From: CAWKMN01 sp963850765
GTDB taxonomy: Bacteria > Chloroflexota > Anaerolineae > Aggregatilineales > Aggregatilineaceae
Direction of reading: 5' to 3'
Length of the DNA stretch: 64,000 bases
NCBI GenBank assembly: GCA_963850765.1
Contig: CAWKMN010000003.1
Span: forward strand, 434,001 to 498,000
Part shown: positions 61,289-64,000 of the stretch, piece after piece
How the letters are laid out: every line of letters begins with the position of its first letter
Position numbering within the stretch: position 1 is the first letter of the stretch
Made by a program: the position numbers and the translations under genes
The notes under the pieces: generated by a model
What the model was told of the DNA's origin: nothing
The model's database searches: none
The model's input: only the letters and a program-made list of their open reading frames with translations

Positions 61289-64000
61289 ATGAGCACTCCC
61301 AACACGAGTTCTTCCCTGGCACGCCGCGCCTGTCGATGAGGTTCTCATTCGTCTAGACACGGACGCTCACGCTGGTCTTTCCGATTCAGAAGCGGCTGTT
61401 CGTCTGGTCCATTATGGCCCCAACGCCCTGCGCGAACAGCCCCAGCCGACCTTCTGGCAGCGGCTCCTTGCCCAGTTCCAGAGTTTTGTGATCTATGTCC
61501 TGATCTTTGCCGCGCTCTTGTCCGCGCTGCTCGGTGATTGGGTCGAGGCGGCGGCGATCGCGGCGATCGTCGTCTTGAATGCCGTTCTTGGTGTGATCCA
61601 GGAGGGCAAAGCGGAAGAAGCGCTGGCCGCGCTGCGTAAGCTCACCTCACCGGACGCGATCGTGATTCGCAACGGGCACCAGCGCACCGTTCGGGCCAGC
61701 GAGGTTGTGCCTGGGGATATGGTGATTCTCGAAGCAGGAAATTACATCCCGGCTGATGTGCGGCTGGTGGAAGGGTTCAATCTGAAGATCGACGAAGCCT
61801 CGCTGACCGGGGAATCCGTGCCGGTGGATAAGCGCGCCAACCGGCTGGCCGCTGACAATGCGATCCTCGGCGATCGGAAAAACATGGCGTACAGTGGAAC
61901 TACTGTGACCTATGGGCGCGGCAAGGCGGTTGTTGTCCATACGGGCATGCAAACCGAGATCGGCAGGATCGCCGATATGATCCAATCCACTGAAGAAGAA
62001 AGCACGCCGCTGCAGCAGCGTCTCGACGAACTGGGGCGCACCCTGAGCATTGGTTCGCTGGTGATCTGTTTTGTCGTTGGCGTGGTGATTTTCGCCCGCG
62101 AGATGACTTCGGGGGACTTTGAGCTGGCGGGAGCCCTGGAAGATTCGCTGCTGACTGCCGTGGCGCTGGCCATCGCGGCAGTGCCCGAAGGTCTGCCCGC
62201 CATTGTGACCATCAACCTCGCGATCGGGATGCGCGAGATGATTCGCCGCAATGCGCTGATCCGCCGGCTGGCGTCCGTCGAAACACTCGGCAGCGCATCG
62301 GCCATTTGCTCGGATAAGACGGGAACTCTGACGCAGAACCAGATGACCGCCGTCAAGCTGTATGTGGACGGGATGGAGCTTAACGTCAGCGGGCGGGGTT
62401 ACAGCCCGGAAGGCACCGTTTACCAGAACGGGACCACTTTTGATGCGACTTCGCTTCCAGGCGTTCAGGCCCTGCTGTTAGGCGGCTTGCTGGCGAGTGA
62501 TGCGCGCCTGGAGGCCAATGGACAGACCGGAACCGACCGTTTCAAAATGATTGGCGATCCGACGGAAGGGGCGCTGGTGGTAGCCGCGGCCAAAGCAGAC
62601 CTGTGGCGCGATCAGGCGGAGGGCAGATATCCGCGTGTGAACGAGATCCCCTTCGACTCGGCGCGGAAACGGATGAGCACGCTGCACTGCGCGCCCGACA
62701 GATCGGCCTGTGTCGTCTTCACCAAAGGCGCACCAGAAATCGTGCTGGAACACTGCACCCGTATCCTCGAAAACGGGGCGGAAGTGCTCCTGACCGAATC
62801 CCGGCGTGAGGATATGCGCTGCATGAATCGGGAGATGGCCAATCAGGCGCTGCGTGTGCTGGCAGTGGCCCGCCGCCACCTGGATCACATACCGGTAAAC
62901 ATAACTCCAGAAGCGGTTGAAACGGACCTGACCTTCATCGGTCTGATCGGCCTGATTGATCCCGCCCGGCCAGAGGTGAAACCGGCTATCGAAAAGGCAC
63001 GCCATGCCGGCATCCGTACCGTGATGGTGACGGGCGACTATCCCGATACGGCGCGCGCCATCGCACGCGAGATCGGCTTGCTGCGCGAAGGCAAGCGAGT
63101 CATTCATGGAACCGAAATTGAGCATCTTCAGGATCATGAGCTTGCCAGCCTGGTCGAGGACGTGGATGTGTTTGCACGCGTATCGCCGGAACACAAGGTG
63201 CGGATCGTCGAGGCGTTCCGGGCACGGGATTACGTCGTCGCTATGACCGGCGACGGGGTGAACGATGCCCCTGCACTGAAGCGCGCGAGTATCGGCGTGG
63301 CAATGGGCATTACGGGGACAGACGTTTCCAAAGAGACGGCGGATATGGTGCTCACCGACGATAACTATGTCAGTATTGTCGCCGCGGTCGAGCAGGGGCG
63401 GGTTATTTACGCGAACATCCGCAAGTTCGTGTTCTTCCTGCTGAGCTGCAATCTGGCCGAGATCGCCGTCATCTTTCTGGCAACCCTGGCCGGCGCGCCC
63501 CCACCATTGACCGCTATTCAGCTATTGTGGCTGAATCTGCTAACGGACGGCGCTCCGGCGCTGGCGCTGGGCGTGGAAAAAGGCGATCCCGATATTATGG
63601 ATTACCCGCCGCGCTCGGTGAAGGAGCCAATCATCGACCGGGACATGAAGATTGGGATGGTCGTGCAGACGTTCTTTAAGACGACAGTGACCCTGATCGC
63701 TTTTGCGATTGGCCGCCACTTGCAGCCGGAAAGCTGGCATCTGGCTCAGACCATGGCGTTTGTGACCCTGGCCGCCTCGGAGTTGGCGCGCGCCTACACC
63801 GCGCGCTCGGAACTGTATCCGCTGCACCGGATCGGCTTTTTCACCAACAAATTAATGCAGTACGCCGTGTCCACCTCGCTGGCGCTGCTGCTGCTGGTGA
63901 TCTACGTGCCATTTCTGCGCAATGTCTTCGATACGATCCCGCTGAATCTCACGCACTGGGCTTATATGATCCCACTGATCCTGCTGCCGTCGATCATGGC
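61289..64000 (+). CDS. P2A-type cation (Ca2+/Mn2+) transporting ATPase, 3' end outside window; frameshift in N-terminus
   Basis: After a short ATG-initiated frame (MSTPNTSS…, 61289) the main frame runs without stop to the window end from about 61310: PWHAAPVDEVLIRLDTD, ASLTGESVPVDK (TGES), AAVPEGLPAIVTI (PEGLP, cation site of SERCA/PMR1-type), SDKTGTLTQNQ (phosphorylated D), TGDGVNDAPALKR and LLWLNLLTDGAPAL. The frames join if one extra base near 61313 is removed. These features fit a Ca2+ or Mn2+ exporting P2A ATPase. The window ends after the last-but-few membrane segments. Confidence 0.9.

Overview
The window reads as a chromosomal segment of a high-GC, free-living bacterium, most likely a Chloroflexota (Anaerolineae-like) genome. 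This is an inference from gene content, not a database match: multi-GAF sensor kinases, Ser/Thr kinase–PD40 fusions, LytR-CpsA-Psr and L,D-transpeptidase cell-wall proteins, separate SecD and SecF, a valS T-box leader, sugar-type ABC ATPases without permeases beside them, and intergenic 'cacagagga' repeats. I see no rRNA, CRISPR array, phage or insertion sequence. There is one tRNA (Thr, CGT).

Layout. 1–5 kb: a zinc-ribbon membrane protein (cut by the window edge), a NERD-like/T5orf172 protein, a family-39 type glycosyltransferase, a lipoprotein and a zinc dehydrogenase. 5–10 kb: sensor kinase plus Sir2 deacetylase, then a receiver–MinD/ParA fusion divergent from a GAF–PAS kinase. 10–18.7 kb: housekeeping genes (mutL, secD, secF, HD hydrolase, OsmC, ECF sigma factor with zinc anti-sigma factor, glutaredoxin, sugar-nucleotidyltransferase). 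18.7–24.3 kb: a promoter and T-box leader (specifier GUC) followed by a methyltransferase and then valS, a VTT membrane protein, udk and tRNA-Thr. 24.4–30.6 kb: a GNAT/CelD-like protein, two small unknown proteins, purB-purH and a UgpC-type ATPase. 30.7–38.3 kb: a GlcD–GlcF fusion oxidoreductase and a three-gene signalling operon (multi-GAF histidine kinase, FHA protein, Clp-N–phosphotransferase fusion). 38.3–50.6 kb: envelope genes (FecR-like protein, L,D-transpeptidase, MacB/FtsX-like exporter, SH3-repeat protein, ABC ATPase, GT2, LCP protein). 50.6–61.1 kb: a Ser/Thr kinase with PD40 repeats, then a tight operon of an AddB-like P-loop protein, a UvrD-like helicase, a PD-(D/E)XK nuclease with a likely Fe-S cluster, RecJ and a YigZ/IMPACT protein. 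61.3 kb to the end: a P2-type cation ATPase running off the window.

Most notable points. (1) The DNA-end-processing operon looks like an AddAB machine whose nuclease is a separate polypeptide, coupled to RecJ. (2) The Val T-box is separated from valS by a methyltransferase gene. (3) Eight genes are broken by about 15 frameshifts, and all but one of these behave as a single extra base; valS alone has seven. This points to insertion-type sequencing or assembly error more than to gene decay, so the broken frames below are annotated as single genes.
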